Shown: positions 12,595 to 24,592 of the stretch, piece after piece
Layout of the letters: every line of letters starts with the position of its first letter
Position numbering within the stretch: the stretch's first letter is position 1
DNA from: Trochalopteron elliotii
Lineage: Eukaryota; Chordata; Aves; Passeriformes; Leiothrichidae
Reading direction: 5' to 3'
DNA length: 64,000 nt
NCBI GenBank assembly: GCA_024734555.1
Contig: JANPWX010000107.1
Coordinates: 1,465,715 to 1,529,714, forward strand
Notes under the pieces: generated by a model
The model's input: only the letters and a program-made list of their open reading frames with translations
Database searches by the model: none
Told to the model about the DNA's origin: nothing
Program-made: the position numbers and the translations under genes

Positions 12595-13239
12595 TTCTTA
12601 CACTACTAAACAATGAACAATCAAACTCCTCTGCCCACAAACCATAAAGCTGTACAAGCTCCTACCTACATCCCAGAGGAGCTTTATGGCTGTAACCACT
12701 TAGCCTGCGCTGCACAAAAAACATCTTCCATTCTCTAAGTACATTTCTTTTATCTTTATCCTTCTAAGGCCATTTTCTCCCTCTGGCTACCAATCCCACT
12801 GTGCCACTCCCCCAGGCAGGAAACCTTTCCAGAAATACTCCTGCATAACCTGCATAACCTCAGGAATGTTGCACCCTTGGAAGTGAAAGCACCATCTGGT
12901 CCTAGTGCAGAGAGGTTCATTACTGAAGGAGTGGCCAAAGGTCATCACCTTTCATTAACACTGCCAGGTATATAAGCAGAGTTTGGCTCAGTTACAGCAT
13001 ACCTCACTGCTAAGCAATAGAAGAGGAGGTATTAAAAACACAGGCAAACCTTCCATGGGTTGAATGGAAGGAAAGGAGCAAAGAAGTTTCTTTCTAACGA
13101 CACGAAGCCTTTAACAAATAATCAAGTTAAAAATGATCCACCTGGTATTTTGATGAAAATGGATTTTTCCCATCCTGTGAACCAGAAAGAAAATGTGGCA
13201 GTAAAATAGCTTTTGGCATGACTTAATTATCCCAGGAAA
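12595..13239. other. Non-coding sequence with a short hairpin
   Basis: Ten-base perfect arms CCATAAAGCT (12642-12651) and AGCTTTATGG (12680-12689) form an inverted repeat. Inside it, CTCCTCTG (12627) pairs only out of register with CAGAGGAG (12674). A TATA-like GTATATAAGCAG lies near 12967, but nothing downstream resembles a transcript start or an exon. No gene seen. Confidence 0.5.
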
Positions 13240-13372
13240 GGCTCAGGAGCCTGCTCCAGTAAAGCACTTAAATGCATGCTGAACTTTAAGCACATGGGCA
13301 TTCCCAAGGGACTATTCTTATATCTAGAGATAAGCATGTGCTTAAGTGCTTTGGCAAGACACAGATCAAACT
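13240..13372. mobile_element. Ancient palindromic MITE-like repeat of sauropsids
   Basis: Two 20-bp arms, starting AAAGCACTTAA at 13261 and ending TTAAGTGCTTT at 13352, pair at about 17 of 20 positions around a 52-base loop. The loop holds TTTAAGCACATGGGC. The word set (CTTAAGTGCTTTG, TTTAAGCACATG, a GTCCC-like centre) matches my recollection of a widespread palindromic repeat in turtle, crocodile and bird genomes. It is interpreted as a non-autonomous DNA-transposon relic. The hairpin alone could also be read as a pre-miRNA-like fold, but the repeat explanation is simpler. Confidence 0.45.
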
Positions 13373-14230
13373 GAAGCCTCTCATCAGGGCCTGGAGTCAC
13401 AGCTAACACATCTGGCAAATGTGACAAGCTCTTGAGATGTCCTGTCCACCTGGCTGCTTATAAAGTCCCCATTGTCCAGGCTATCTAAGTCTTTCCCAAT
13501 AAATGAAAATAATCCATCACCCTTCCCTTGCTTCCTGACTGGCATGTAGGAAGAGAATTTAAAGAGGTGCATGTATCTGTAGATTAAATCAGTTTACTAG
13601 GGGGAACCAAAGCAAGGAGATGAAGTTGCCATATGTTTCTGCCTGTGCTGAAGCTAGTGATCATGCTTGTTTTTCCTGGAAATTTGTTCCACAAGCTTAG
13701 CCTGGATACTGCCAGAGCCTTCATTTATTTGTCAGCAGTGGCAAGGATCCCGTAGATGAGGCTCTTTGCAAGAAAAAAGGACTGCAGGGGGGAGCGCTGG
13801 CCCCTCAAGTAACAATGTTCAAACATACCAAAGGGTTGAACTCTCAAGGAAAGAGTCCATCCAAAAGCCAAACACTGAGGAGCCACTCCAGGCTGTACAA
13901 GGGCACATTGCCTTAAGGACTTGGTGATGTTTTTTTGGAAGAACACATGGTCCTAGACCCAAAAGTCTCAAACAAGGCTCTGGGATCTTGCTGCTGGCCC
14001 CTCTCAGTCACAGCTACAGGCATCCAGCACCATGGAAGTGCCCAGGTTAGAGACTGCTGCTCAGTCCAAAGGCCAGTGCTTTCAGTACAGAATAAACAGC
14101 TTTCTAAAGCATTCCTCTCACCTTTTATCTAATTTTTAAGAGAAATACACAGCTGGCTGTGCACCTTCCTGCCAGCTTGCCCAGATAATTTTTGCAAGGC
14201 TGCAGCTGTAGGGATAACTGTTTCTTACAG
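13373..14230. other. Non-coding sequence, nothing identified
   Basis: No repeat family or gene is recognised. Overlapping short open frames on both strands (13384-13946 minus, 13935-14132 plus) show no motif. Confidence 0.5.
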
Positions 14231-14315
14231 GACCCTAAAAGCAGGGTTGAGGAGGATGGGGAGGCTGCAGCCAGGCTGGGTCTGTCTGTTCAATATCAGG
14301 GATGCACTCAGTCAG
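14231..14315 (+). other. Candidate exon, 85 bp, open in one frame
   Basis: The acceptor ACTGTTTCTTACAG precedes the segment and the donor GTCAG|GTGAGTG follows. Frame 0 stays open for 28 codons (starts DPKSRVEEDGEAAARLG). The polypyrimidine tract is short, which weakens the call. The peptide is not recognised. It could be a lncRNA exon or chance. Confidence 0.2.
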
Positions 14316-16535
14316 GTGAGTGCTTAAAACAGGTGCATTGCCAGCCATGCAAGCTTATAAAAACTAAAAAAAACCCCATAACAGAAAAAATCACTCCTGG
14401 CAAGAAAAAGGTTAATAGAAACAGTAGGTATAAAGATAACTTGAACCCATCATTAAAGAAATTCAGTTATTTAGTCAATTTTACTTATTTACAGGCTGGG
14501 AGATTAATGAGCTCAAATACAAACTGAGACAGTAATTAGGTTTCAAAAACATACTATAACACAATCAATCATTGCTTGGGAGTATAATGACATTAGGGTA
14601 GAGCCCTCTTTCAGCTGAAGTTATTAGCATGTGATTGGTGAAGACTGGACTTGAAGAGAGAGTCTACCCCAGGGTCCTGTAATAAAATGAAAGAGGAATC
14701 TTAAATAAGGAGAAACTATGTCTTTGACCCTTTGTCCTTTGCCTGTAGATGTAGAGATACTGTATTTGAGATTTAGGGCTGTGTAAGAGGACTTTAGGGA
14801 ATGATGGCATTTCAAAAGGCAGTTGATATTTTACTTTAAACAAGACTTTACTTGAGACCTAATAGGACACAGACGGTGTGTGTATGTCCTCTAATCCAGT
14901 CTTTGGGGCTATTAGTGTCTCCTTCTGAGGCATTTCACATCTCTCCTCAAAGTCTTTGCAAACACATCGGCTTAAAAAAGGAATTCCAAACGTCACAGGA
15001 TACAAAGAAAGGGTGAAAAACAATACAAGGAAAGAAAAGCAGAAACTGTACAAAAGCAAATTTCTCGACTATTGTTGCTAAAGCATTTAATTTTTGCTGA
15101 GGAACCACATAAATGGCTTTTATATATTCTCTTTTGAGGAATCTGGGTAAATGTTCCTGAAATCCAGCATCAGCCATGTTCACAGAGAAAGAGACATTGT
15201 GACTTTTAAGATTTAAGTCCAATTTCAAAGTCAGATTTTAATGCATTCATCAGCTGAATCCAGCTCCCACGGAAATCAGTGGTAATTCTCCCACTGATCT
15301 GAATAAAAGTTACAACAGTATATATAATTTTTCCAATTCCACTAAAAGCAGACACTTCAAGCAAAGGTTTTTAAGAGAGGCCCTGGCATTTACTCACATT
15401 CTCTAAGACGTCTTTGAAAATCATTTTGCAAATGCAAAACAATGTTTGAGCAGCTAAACAGAAGCAGCCTAATTTTCAGAGATAGCAAGTAATCCCAGAT
15501 TTCAATAATTTCAGTATTCATCAGGTGTTAAAATAACACTACTAAAAAATAATCCTATATGCGGGGTTAAGTACCTAAGTGTCAAAGTCTGAAAAATGTC
15601 AGCCCTTACCCTCACAGGCTCTTCTCATGGTATCCAAGTAAATACACACTTCCACAAATAACTTATGCATCACCACCACATCTAAAATGAAATCTTCATA
15701 ATTTCCTTGACCTCAAGGGCTCAGTGGCACATCCCCTGCCTTTTGCTACCAGCATCATTCTCCACAGACATCTAGTTGCTGTTATTTATTCACTGTGGTA
15801 TTCTCAGCTATCCCAATTCCCTAATGAACAATTGAAATGGATTGCAATAAGGACGTGACACACAGGAATAAGAAGCTGAAATGTATTTCCCAGCCTCAAC
15901 CTCCTAACCTGAGGGAGGGTTATGATAGTTGACATGACTGAGGTCAACAGCAATCGGTTCTGGTGGTTACTGTCACGTACTCAGAATACTTCTGACAGCA
16001 TTTCAGAGCAATTCCAGTGGTTGATAAATCAAATGCAGAAGAACCTCAACTCAAAATGTACTGTAAATAATCTTAGAATGCAGGGGGGAAGAAAAAAAGG
16101 GAAAGCAAACCTGTATTTTAAATCAAGTGTGTGAAAACATAACAACATGCAACTCAAGTCAATACAATCAATCCTGGTAACAAGAGCAGTCAATGCAATT
16201 ACATTTTATAAAATCAAGTATCCTTCTACTATGAAAACCAAGAAAGGAAGGAAATTAATGCAAACATCCCCCTCTCTAGCAGCATATGACAATTACAGTT
16301 TCACCAAACACAGCTAAACAAGGAGCTGAACAAGTGTAAGATCTGGAAACCCTGGCAAATGAACCAGCACCATGTAAAAATCTTTGGTCTGATGGACAAG
16401 ATTTTACCTGTCTGTCCCTCTGACCCTGTACAAGTGAGCTAATTTTCACCACCTGAGAGAGAAATGTAATCTTTCCAGTAACACTTTTCTAAATTTAAGC
16501 TTCTCAGCCTTCCTTTTTTCTTCCTCCCACAATAG
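14316..16535. other. Non-coding sequence with a possible old palindromic repeat
   Basis: The main feature is at 15252-15305. There AGCTCCCAC, then ATCAGTGG (15275-15282) and CCACTGAT (15291-15298), form an 8-bp inverted repeat. This resembles a degraded copy of the 'CCATTGA-GTCAATGG' repeat seen widely in turtles and birds (recollection, low confidence). No genes are recognised. Minus-strand frames at 14859-15228 lack motifs. Confidence 0.4.
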
Positions 16536-16590
16536 AAATATCAATGTGATGCATGGCATTAAATCAAACTATACGATTACAACTGCCCAG
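16536..16590 (+). other. Candidate exon, 55 bp, with consensus splice sites
   Basis: A long pyrimidine tract (CCTTCCTTTTTTCTTCCTCCC) ends in ACAATAG at the acceptor, and the donor CCCAG|GTAAGAGAAC is a near-perfect consensus. One frame (second base of the exon onward) is open for 18 codons, reading NINVMHGIKSNYTITTAQ. The other two frames have stops. The peptide is not recognised. Given the lack of coding context, an alternatively spliced or long non-coding RNA exon is as likely as a coding one. An AT-rich tract starts about 20 bp after the donor. Confidence 0.38.
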
Positions 16591-16610
16591 GTAAGAGAAC
16601 TTGTGAGATA

Positions 16611-16763
16611 TGTTTATATTTTTATACATATATTTATATAAATATATATTTTGTATATTTATGTATTTTATATGTTTTAATATATATTATATATAGTATA
16701 TATAATATATTATATATATATGATTATTTTAATATATATATAATTTTTTATATATTTATATTA
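16611..16763. repeat. AT-rich (TATATA-type) low-complexity tract
   Basis: About 150 bp of almost pure A/T made of TATATA, TTTATA and TTAATATA words. This is typical degenerate AT microsatellite sequence. No coding or regulatory role is evident. Confidence 0.9.
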
Positions 16764-18518
16764 CCTTTCCATCTGAATTTAGGACACAAAAATAGCCTCG
16801 ATGGATAAAACTGACTGTGTTATTTACACATGTGAAAATTCTTTCCTGTTGACCAAAAGTGAATTTAAGGCATTTTTGGAAAATCAAATAATGCCTCCAG
16901 TTATTTGGTATAAGGATTGATAACATGTTCATCCTCCCATCTTTTTTCCTTCCCATCTTTTCCCCTTGCCTGGCCTTCCCACAGAAGTCAGCACATGCCC
17001 TGCCCATGGAAAGCCTGAAGCACAAGGATCTCAATGCAGTAAGTTCCCAGGTGGGAATTTTACATTTCCCATTAATTAGGCTCCATGCCCAGAATGAAAT
17101 GATGCCTTTCTTATAAAAACATCACTGCCAACCTGAGCCAGCCCTGGGAAAGAGACTAAACGAAGAGAGACAAGATAAGAGCAGGCAAAAAGAGTCTTTC
17201 TGATGACCCTCCTTAATTAAGATGATAGTTTTAGGATGGAGAATATTTAATGATCTTGTGCTAGATGTTTGAAGGTGGGCTACCAAAAGGAAGATGAAGT
17301 GGTTAGAGATCTGCACCTCCTAACTGTGGGGTTTGAGCCCTTTACCTCTTTTTCCAGGGAAGCTGGTTTTGGAACTCTGGCTGCCAAACAGGCTACCTGA
17401 AGAAGGTGCACACCAGCAGCACACACAGCTCACCCTCCAAGGATACATTGCAATGTCTGATTGAAGGAGAAAAATGTGTTTTAGCAGGTCATGGGTAGTG
17501 TTTCCTGCCATCAGGCTTTGCACACACTTATCCCTATCACCTTCTCCCCAACATCTGTTTGCACATCTGTCCAGAATGGAAATGTCATTAATTTCATTCA
17601 GGGTTGCAAATTGGTTTTAGCCATATCATCCCTATGCAAGAGGTGGTTGATCATCATTTGCCTGTGAATGATGAAGGAGAATTAAAGTCTTACAAAATTT
17701 AACCACGAATGACTACTTTGGTTTGTAGTATTCTAATCAAAAATACTGCAAACATACGTCCAGCAAGTCATCTATTTCCCATCTAACTAGCACAAAAGAA
17801 CTGCAGATACAAGCAATTATTGATATTACATTATGCACTTGCATATGGTAGAAAGAAAATACAAGTTTAGCTGCGTTTTTCTTTTTTCCTCTTATGGAAA
17901 CCATTTAATCTTAACATCCCCTTCCTCCTGGCAGAGAAAACTGAACTTAGTATTTCCTGATATTTCCAGAACAGTGACTACTCATCTGTCATTTTTTCAT
18001 CACCAGTGCCTTACACATGTATGCGCAGCCTCAAGCAGTCTCATGACAACAAAAATATTTGTGGATCCCTGATTTGTTACCTGCACACTTTCCTTGTAGT
18101 ATTTCCTCACCAATCTTAAAGTGTCTCAGGAAATCTCTATGGGATTCCATGGATCAGGTAACATGAAAGGGAATGTTAACCTGACATATGTTGAACTGTG
18201 GACTACTATGACTAAAGCAGTAATCCCTAGGCATCTTCTGGATCATTCATAAAGCTGCATATTCAGTCTTGAAGGCAGTTATGGCATGATCAAACTAAAA
18301 TTATTGAGAAAGGAATTAAAGAAGCAATTCCAAAGGTGAGAGGCAGAAACACAGAGTAGCCACCATCCCATCATTTAATATTTTTCAAGACAATAATGAG
18401 GATTTAGTAAAGCAAGTAGTTCTTAGAAAGAAACTATCTTCAATTTCAACTTGGTTTAATGGCTTTCAAAATTAAGAATGCTGCTCACCAATTAAAAATA
18501 AAAGAGAGTCACTGACAT
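16764..18518. other. Non-coding sequence, nothing identified
   Basis: No repeat family or gene is recognised. Open frames at 16756-17523 and 17833-18072 are short and without motifs. The final six bases, TGACAT (18513-18518), may be the target-site copy of the LTR that follows. Confidence 0.5.
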
Positions 18519-18926
18519 TGTTTTACACCACAATGACACAGACTTCGAGCTTCAGAAGGCTGAAAATGACTCTTTTATTTTTGGGATGTGTCTCCTTTAT
18601 ATACTATTTTACACAGACCAATTTGTTTGGTGAACAAAAGGCAAACCTCTTCAATCACATTGGTCAGCCCAGAGGGACATTAGGAAGTCCCTCCTAGGAA
18701 AAGGAATTAATAACAAAGTGCAGTTTACAAAAACACTCTCCTGTTTACAGAAAATTCCCTGGGAAAAGAATTTCAGAAAACCAAAACATCTCAGTCACGA
18801 AACCAGGGCTACAAATCACTAAGTAAGAACTTGTAAGTTCTTCATCTTGGCAAGTGATGCTCAGGTAGACTTGCAGGAAAGATGATGAGAAAGCCAAGCA
18901 GCCCTGCATGCTAAATGCTGGCCACA
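18519..18926 (-). mobile_element. Solitary ERV LTR, minus strand, 408 bp
   Basis: Read on the minus strand, the element begins TGTGGCC and ends TAAAACA, giving the canonical TG...CA termini. It contains a TATA box, AGTATATAAAGGAG (18592-18605), and a poly(A) signal, AATAAAA (18573-18579), about 20 bp further on. That compact spacing is familiar from avian retroviral LTRs. A short R/U5-like tail follows. The flanks TGACAT (18513-18518) and TCACAT (18927-18932) differ at one of six bases and are plausibly a target-site duplication. No gag, pol or env sequence is adjacent, so this is a solo LTR left by recombination between the two LTRs of a provirus. Confidence 0.68.
18573..18605 (-). promoter_or_regulatory. 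LTR TATA box and poly(A) signal
   Basis: On the minus strand the TATATAAAG box and AATAAAA hexamer lie about 20 bp apart inside the solo LTR. By LTR logic they would set the start and 3' end of the retroviral transcript. The box is intact, so residual promoter activity reading toward lower coordinates is possible but unproven. Confidence 0.5.
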
Positions 18927-19026
18927 TCACATGACAGAAAACCAGTTAACACTGCACAGCTCTAGCACACCACCACTGCTGCTGTGAATCCCTGGCACTG
19001 CTGCACAGGCCTCTGACCCTGAAGAA

Positions 19027-19155
19027 TTCACAGAACGATTAGGTTGGAAGAGATCTTCAAGATCATCAAGTCCAGCCCATGCCCAAAGAGCTCAACTAAA
19101 CCATGGCACCATGTGCCACATCCAGTCTTTATCTTTAAACACATCCAGAACTGGA
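19027..19155 (-). mobile_element. CR1 LINE 3'-end fragment, antisense
   Basis: The plus strand reads TTCACAGAACGATTAGGTTGGAAGAG, then ATCTTCAAGATCATCAAGTCCAG, CCATGGCACCATGTGCCACATCC and AAACACATCCAGAACTGG, all diagnostic words of CR1 in antisense. The fragment is about 130 bp, 5'-truncated, and of a different subfamily from the one at 2766-3015 (it has AGATCATCAAGTCCAGCCC, and CCATGGCACC in place of CCATGGGCAGGG). It lies 100 bp beyond the solo LTR. Confidence 0.88.
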
Positions 19156-22100
19156 ACAAATGTGGATCTTCCCATCTTAACTCAGAGATCCTGGAAAAAC
19201 ACTAATAATATGCATTCAATTACAAAGATAATTCCTCTTGGTCATCACTGATGTCTATTTCAGATTAAATGAACTGCTTTTTACTGCACAACCCAGCTGA
19301 CTAGACCACGAATTAATCCACACCAAAAGAGCTGAAGGAGGGGAAGACAGGAGAGCTGTCAAGCAGGGGACAGTGACACTGATGTAAGGCCATGGTCTAG
19401 ATCACAGTCACTGACAGCTTCCCTGGCTTTACAAAAACAGGTCCTAAACCAAACAATGACAGCCAGGTCATACAAAACCAGCTTGTATGAGGGGCACATT
19501 CCAGCAACTTTTGGCAATCCAGATGTACTGTGGTTGCTACAGCTGGGTTCAGCTTCATGGTCCCAGCAAGACCTTCAAAAGTGATGAGGGTTTGAGACAG
19601 AGCCAAGATCCTTGTCAGCGCTTCATACTTCAAGGCATTTCGTATTTATAATTCCTGCTACTTAACACAACAGATTCTAGCATGACAACTCCTAGAAAAC
19701 TTGTGCTGGGCTCTTCATATCCAGGATTTGCACCAGAGCTTAACTAAATTTGAAAGCATTTGTATGGCATCTCTGTTTAAACTGCTGGTTGGTGTTTTAT
19801 GTTTTAATGTTTTAAGTGAAGTTTATTGTGACAAGTCAGTGAAAGTGCTTTTAGTAGGTCAATAAATCATGGACCTATCATATCACTGGGTGACAGCTAT
19901 GCAAAGCATAGAAGGAAATTTGATATTATTCCAACAAAATAGCAACTGCAGCTACTGGCAGCTTAGCTGCATGGTCACACCAGCCAGTTGATTGCAAATT
20001 GAAGAGGTAAATAATTATAATTTGTGGAAGGAAAACAAGCTCTTTGTAGATTTGTATTTGTCTAATTTTTTTTTAATTCTCTTGGGTGTGAGAATTATTT
20101 TATATTAAATGTAAAATGGTCCTCTGGATGCTCACCATGAAGTTTGTTCTATAATCACCTAATGCCTAATGTGGAGGAGGGGGGAATGGGCTGAGGGGAA
20201 AAAAAGCAGCTGAAAAAAAGAGGATAAAAAAGATTTCTGAGATTGAATTCAGGTTGGGCATCTCTTCAATCACACGGAAATTGAAGGGATGTTAAAAAAG
20301 TTCTAAGACAAGGATGTACAGGACAAGGGTGGAAAGTTTCCCTTACTATTGTCAGGAGACTAAAACAAATAAAAAAGAAAAAAAAAAAAAACTCCAGACA
20401 AACAACTTTTTATACACAAGACAGGAGCACTCCTGTCAGATCAGGGTGGGTGCTTAAACTTCAGCAGCAACAACCCAAATGAATTCTGAAATTGTTTTCA
20501 CCTGATCAGACACATAGGAGAAGTCTCTTTAGAAAATGAGACAGAGATTGAAGAAAAATTCTCAGGGATAAACTATTATTGTCCTCTTCTACTCCACAGG
20601 GCTTTGAGATGCCTGGTAGATCTTTTGAAAATAGCACCTGCTTGTTGCCTGGTGTGGCATCACTCCATGTCCAAGCCTTGGGTCTGGACTCAGGGGCTGC
20701 AGGATAAGAGATGGGATCACACAGGGACTCATGGCTGGAAAAAATCAGGGTTTTCCCCTGAAAATAAACCAAGGCTTAGCTAAAATTACCCTGGAGAACC
20801 TACTGTCACATTTTCTTCAAATTGTGAAGGGCAATACCATGTGTGTTCATTCTGGATGCCATTTCCTTCTTGACTGTAAATTAAGGGATTTAACATACAT
20901 AAATCTAATTCAATACATAAATCTTTTAATACATAAATCTCTCTATGAGAGGACTGCTACACTTAAAACCTGATAAAATGCCTGTAGATCCCACTGCCAT
21001 CAGAGCTAACCAGTGAATCTGTTACACAGCACATTGGTATCTCACAAGCAATTTGGGAAATTTGGGAAGGCTTGGGAAAAGCATTTTAACCTGTTTTTTT
21101 GCCTTAATTCTTGATCTAAGCCTCTCAATCATTAAGGTGAGAAATATACTGTAATTTTAAAAGGGAATCAGAGTAGAAGGTATGATGAGTCTGTGAGGTC
21201 AGGCAAAAGACAACTACATGTCAAATGTAGGTCTTGGAAGAAAATCCATCTGAGGTTGTAGAAAGTAACGTGTGAATATATTTGTCTGCTGCAGCAGGAC
21301 CTTCTGGGGAAACAGTCAGCATCAAAGTGATATCTGCAAAGGTGTTGTCACCAGGATCTCACATGGAATAACTTTGCTCTTAAAGGCTCAGCAGGCAGGT
21401 GACCTTGGCTTTGGGGAATATTACAGGAATTTTACATGTGCAAACCCAAATCATCTAGGGAAACATAGCCAGAGATGCTTGCTTAGCATACAGGGAGAAG
21501 TGGTAAGCTTAATTGAGGAGAGAATTGGAAAACTGGCTGCAGGAACTTCTCCTTTACTGCCCCAAATTGAAAGGCTGGGTCACTGCACTGGCACTCCAGA
21601 GACTCATGGTGCCAGATCTCAGCAACCTTGGACAGATCACTGGTTTCCTCTCTCCCTTGGATAACCCTGACTTTTGAAAATAGAAGTCCAAAAGGATGAA
21701 TTATCACAAGCATTCAGTTTTAAAGCTATGGACTGTCTTATGTGGAGAGTAAGACTGAATCCTTGACTAGACTTTTCACTCTAGTTGCATCTTCAGTCTT
21801 TCCTGTGGGGTCAGAGTCCTACTCTTCCTGGTACTGCATACAGAAAAAAGAGAAATTTTTAATCTTAAAAAGACTTTCTCAGAATCTGAGGCAGAGAAGA
21901 AGATAATCTATTGTCACACACCATCATTTACACATTAAAGCACCATTCAAATGACTGGCAGTTGAGGTCTGAATGGAAAAACTGCTAAATAACAGTGTCT
22001 GTAATGCAATGAGGTTTGCATTTAATGAGCGATCAGAGAAAATTAATCCTAAAAAATTATAAAAAATAATAGATGGATGACCTTAATTTTGTTTTACCAA

Positions 22101-24537
22101 GCATGAAAAAAGACAGGCAGAATAGCAAATAGGAAAACACAAACATACACTGCTAATCTCAAATAAGTTGGGGTAGTACAAAAAAAGGTGCTTTTAATCC
22201 CATTATTCACTCGGATTAATTACAATTAAAAAAATAACTTCTGCAAAAAATTCTCTCTATAAAATATGTGGTCCAGCAATGGAATGTAAAGATCAGAGGG
22301 AACAGTTGGCTTAAAAATTGCTAAGAAAGGCAAAGATGGAGAATTGAACAGAGAAAGATCACAACAGGGGTTAAGATAAATAAGACATTTTTAAAGTACA
22401 TACAGAAGGAGAGGGCAGTGAAGGAGACAGAAGGGCCTCTTAAAAATGGCAGGAGTAATTTATTGACACAAGTAGTAAGGGCATTGTTTAAGGGGAAAAA
22501 AATGAAATTAATTCTTCGCCTGAATGTGCAGAGAGGAGAGGGGACAGATGCCAGAAAGAAACATAAATTTCCCAGAGGAGAAAGACAAGTGCTTAAGGAA
22601 ATCAAGATCATACTAGTGCTGGTGATCAAGCAAGTGGAATGTTGGGAAAAAAAATAAAAATTGCAAGAACCAACACGTTGTATCCCAAAATCCAAGGGAG
22701 AGAGGAAGAAATACTGCAGACACTTAGAACCTGGAAAGCACTTGGTGGGAAGCTGTGTGTGCTGGGAGAAACCTGACACTGTGCTGCCATATGGTTAAAG
22801 CTAAAATCAGGTTGTGGATGCCACCCAGCAAGCTGGTATTTTTGCTTCAAAGACCTTTTGGCAGCAAGGGAAATTTTACTAGCAATAAAAAGGCCAGTCT
22901 TCTTTGCTTCCTCCTTACATGCCTGGTTTCCTTTCCACCACCTGCTTTTTTGCCAAGTCAGCCTGTGACAGAAAGGGTGTGTGTGTGTGTGAAGGAATGT
23001 TCCTGAGGAACACTTCTGAGGAGTGTGGCCACCACACCTCCCCAGAGAGCATCTCAAACCCCCTGCTGCAGCTGCAGTTCTAGTTACTGCTCCCAGTGTG
23101 TGTTCCTACCTTTGAACTGCACCTTTTAAGAAGATCTAGAAAACAGAAGGCTTACCAAAGACTCAGAGAATCCATATTGAATTGAAAAATCAATGACCTT
23201 GGTCCATAAAAGTGACAGATCCTAAAGGACTTGACCCCACACACACCAGCTCAAGCTTTAATAATGTGACTTTTCCATTGACACTACTGGAATTGCTCAG
23301 GAACATCCATCTGAGTACGTGTGCTCCTGCTCCAGTGAAGAAGCAGCAATTAAACTGTGCCCACAGCATGTACATCATGCAAATGGAAAGAGAAAACAGC
23401 AGCAGAGGGACCAGTGTTGGAGGGAGATGGTGTCAATGACTCTCACTTAGGCTGAGAAGTCAGGCCCTAAAAGAATTTGTGGGGAATTTGGGCACACTAA
23501 GAATAGATGGTACTTGGAGATGCAATGGGGCAGCTGCCATTCGTAGAAGTTTAGGATGGTTATTCTAAACTTAGTCTGCAAGTATTCAAAAGGGGTCAAT
23601 ACTGAAGGATATGCACAGATGCTACCAGGAAAAAAAAAAATAAAAATTGCTGATTGATGAGCGTGATCAGGCAAGGTGCTGAGTGCCAGTTCCTCAAAGG
23701 AGCTCCACTGATCTTTACCAGTTGAAATCCAGCCTCTACATGCTTCCTTCTACACCTAGCAACACGATTGCAGAGCTCTGAGTCATGCAGAAACATTTTT
23801 TTCAACATGCAAGATTGTGCCCCCAGGGCCTAATTGCACTGACATCAAGAGCAGACCTTTGAGCAGCTCCAAGGGCTGGTATGGACTTCCAGTGAACAAA
23901 TCCAGTCTCATCATCTGCAGCACTTCCCAAACTACCCCTGAGTAGTAACTTGGCTTTACTTGCCTGGGGATGGCTTTGATAATACTCTCAAGCAGGGCAT
24001 AAACTGAGGCCGTGAAAGTAAAATGAGCTGATCCCAAGCCCAATTGCTTGGGATCAGACATGCAGAGTGCAGGTGAGGAGAGCACACCAGTGAGGATTCA
24101 GTGATCAGTGGCCAGGGGCTGTGCTCTTTGGGTGAAACTCTGCCCAGCTATCACTTGGCAACCTTTGCAGACAATAATAACAGGCCAAAAATAAACAGAA
24201 GTGCAACCAAGAAATTTAGGACAAGACAGAAATAAGAGCAGAAGCTGTAACTCTTTGGAAGATTCATAATTTATGGCCATTTCATGGCATGAGTTCAACT
24301 GTGACCTCTCTCAGCTGGCAGCTGTCTTTATGCTGCTTTCTCCTTCCACCTGCCTAGTGAGAAAACAGCCACCATCTCTGTGAGCATGGATAAATCTGTC
24401 ATCCTGACTTACACAATGAACTCTCTGGAGGGAGACTGAAGTAGCCCAGAGAATAAATCCAGCCCTCAGAAACAGCAGTGAGGCTGTCCAGGTTTACAGC
24501 AGCTCCTTTTAACCCCTTTGGTGTGGACCTTAGTGAC
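19156..24537. other. Non-coding sequence, nothing firm identified
   Basis: A stretch of about 5.4 kb without a recognisable gene or repeat family. The longest frame in the window, 22321-22779 on the minus strand (152 codons, Phe/Leu/Ser-rich), overlaps other frames on both strands and has no domain I recognise. A short (GT)n run lies near 22977-22992. Short repeats of ACATAAATCT occur at about 20897-20941. Confidence 0.5.
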
Positions 24538-24592
24538 TATAATTATAACTGGCACTATTTCACATGATAAGATAGTGCCAGTTATAATTATA
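24538..24592. repeat. Perfect inverted repeat, 21-bp arms, 13-base loop
   Basis: The left arm 24538-24558 (TATAATTATAACTGGCACTAT) is the exact reverse complement of the right arm 24572-24592 (starts ATAGTGCCAGTT). The loop is TTCACATGATAAG. Perfect arms of this length are not expected by chance and imply a recent origin, for example replication template switching, or selection for a stem-loop. If transcribed it would fold into a perfect 21-bp hairpin, though it is short for a canonical pre-miRNA. Confidence 0.97.

Noticed and set aside
12966..12978. GTATATAAGCAG as a core promoter
   Set aside because: No initiator, CpG island or exon-like sequence follows; isolated TATA words are common in AT-rich DNA.
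22321..22779. 152-codon open frame on the minus strand, longest in the window
   Set aside because: Phe/Leu/Ser/Cys-rich with no domain, signal or splice context that I recognise. Overlapping frames exist on both strands, and this length is expected by chance in 64 kb over six frames.
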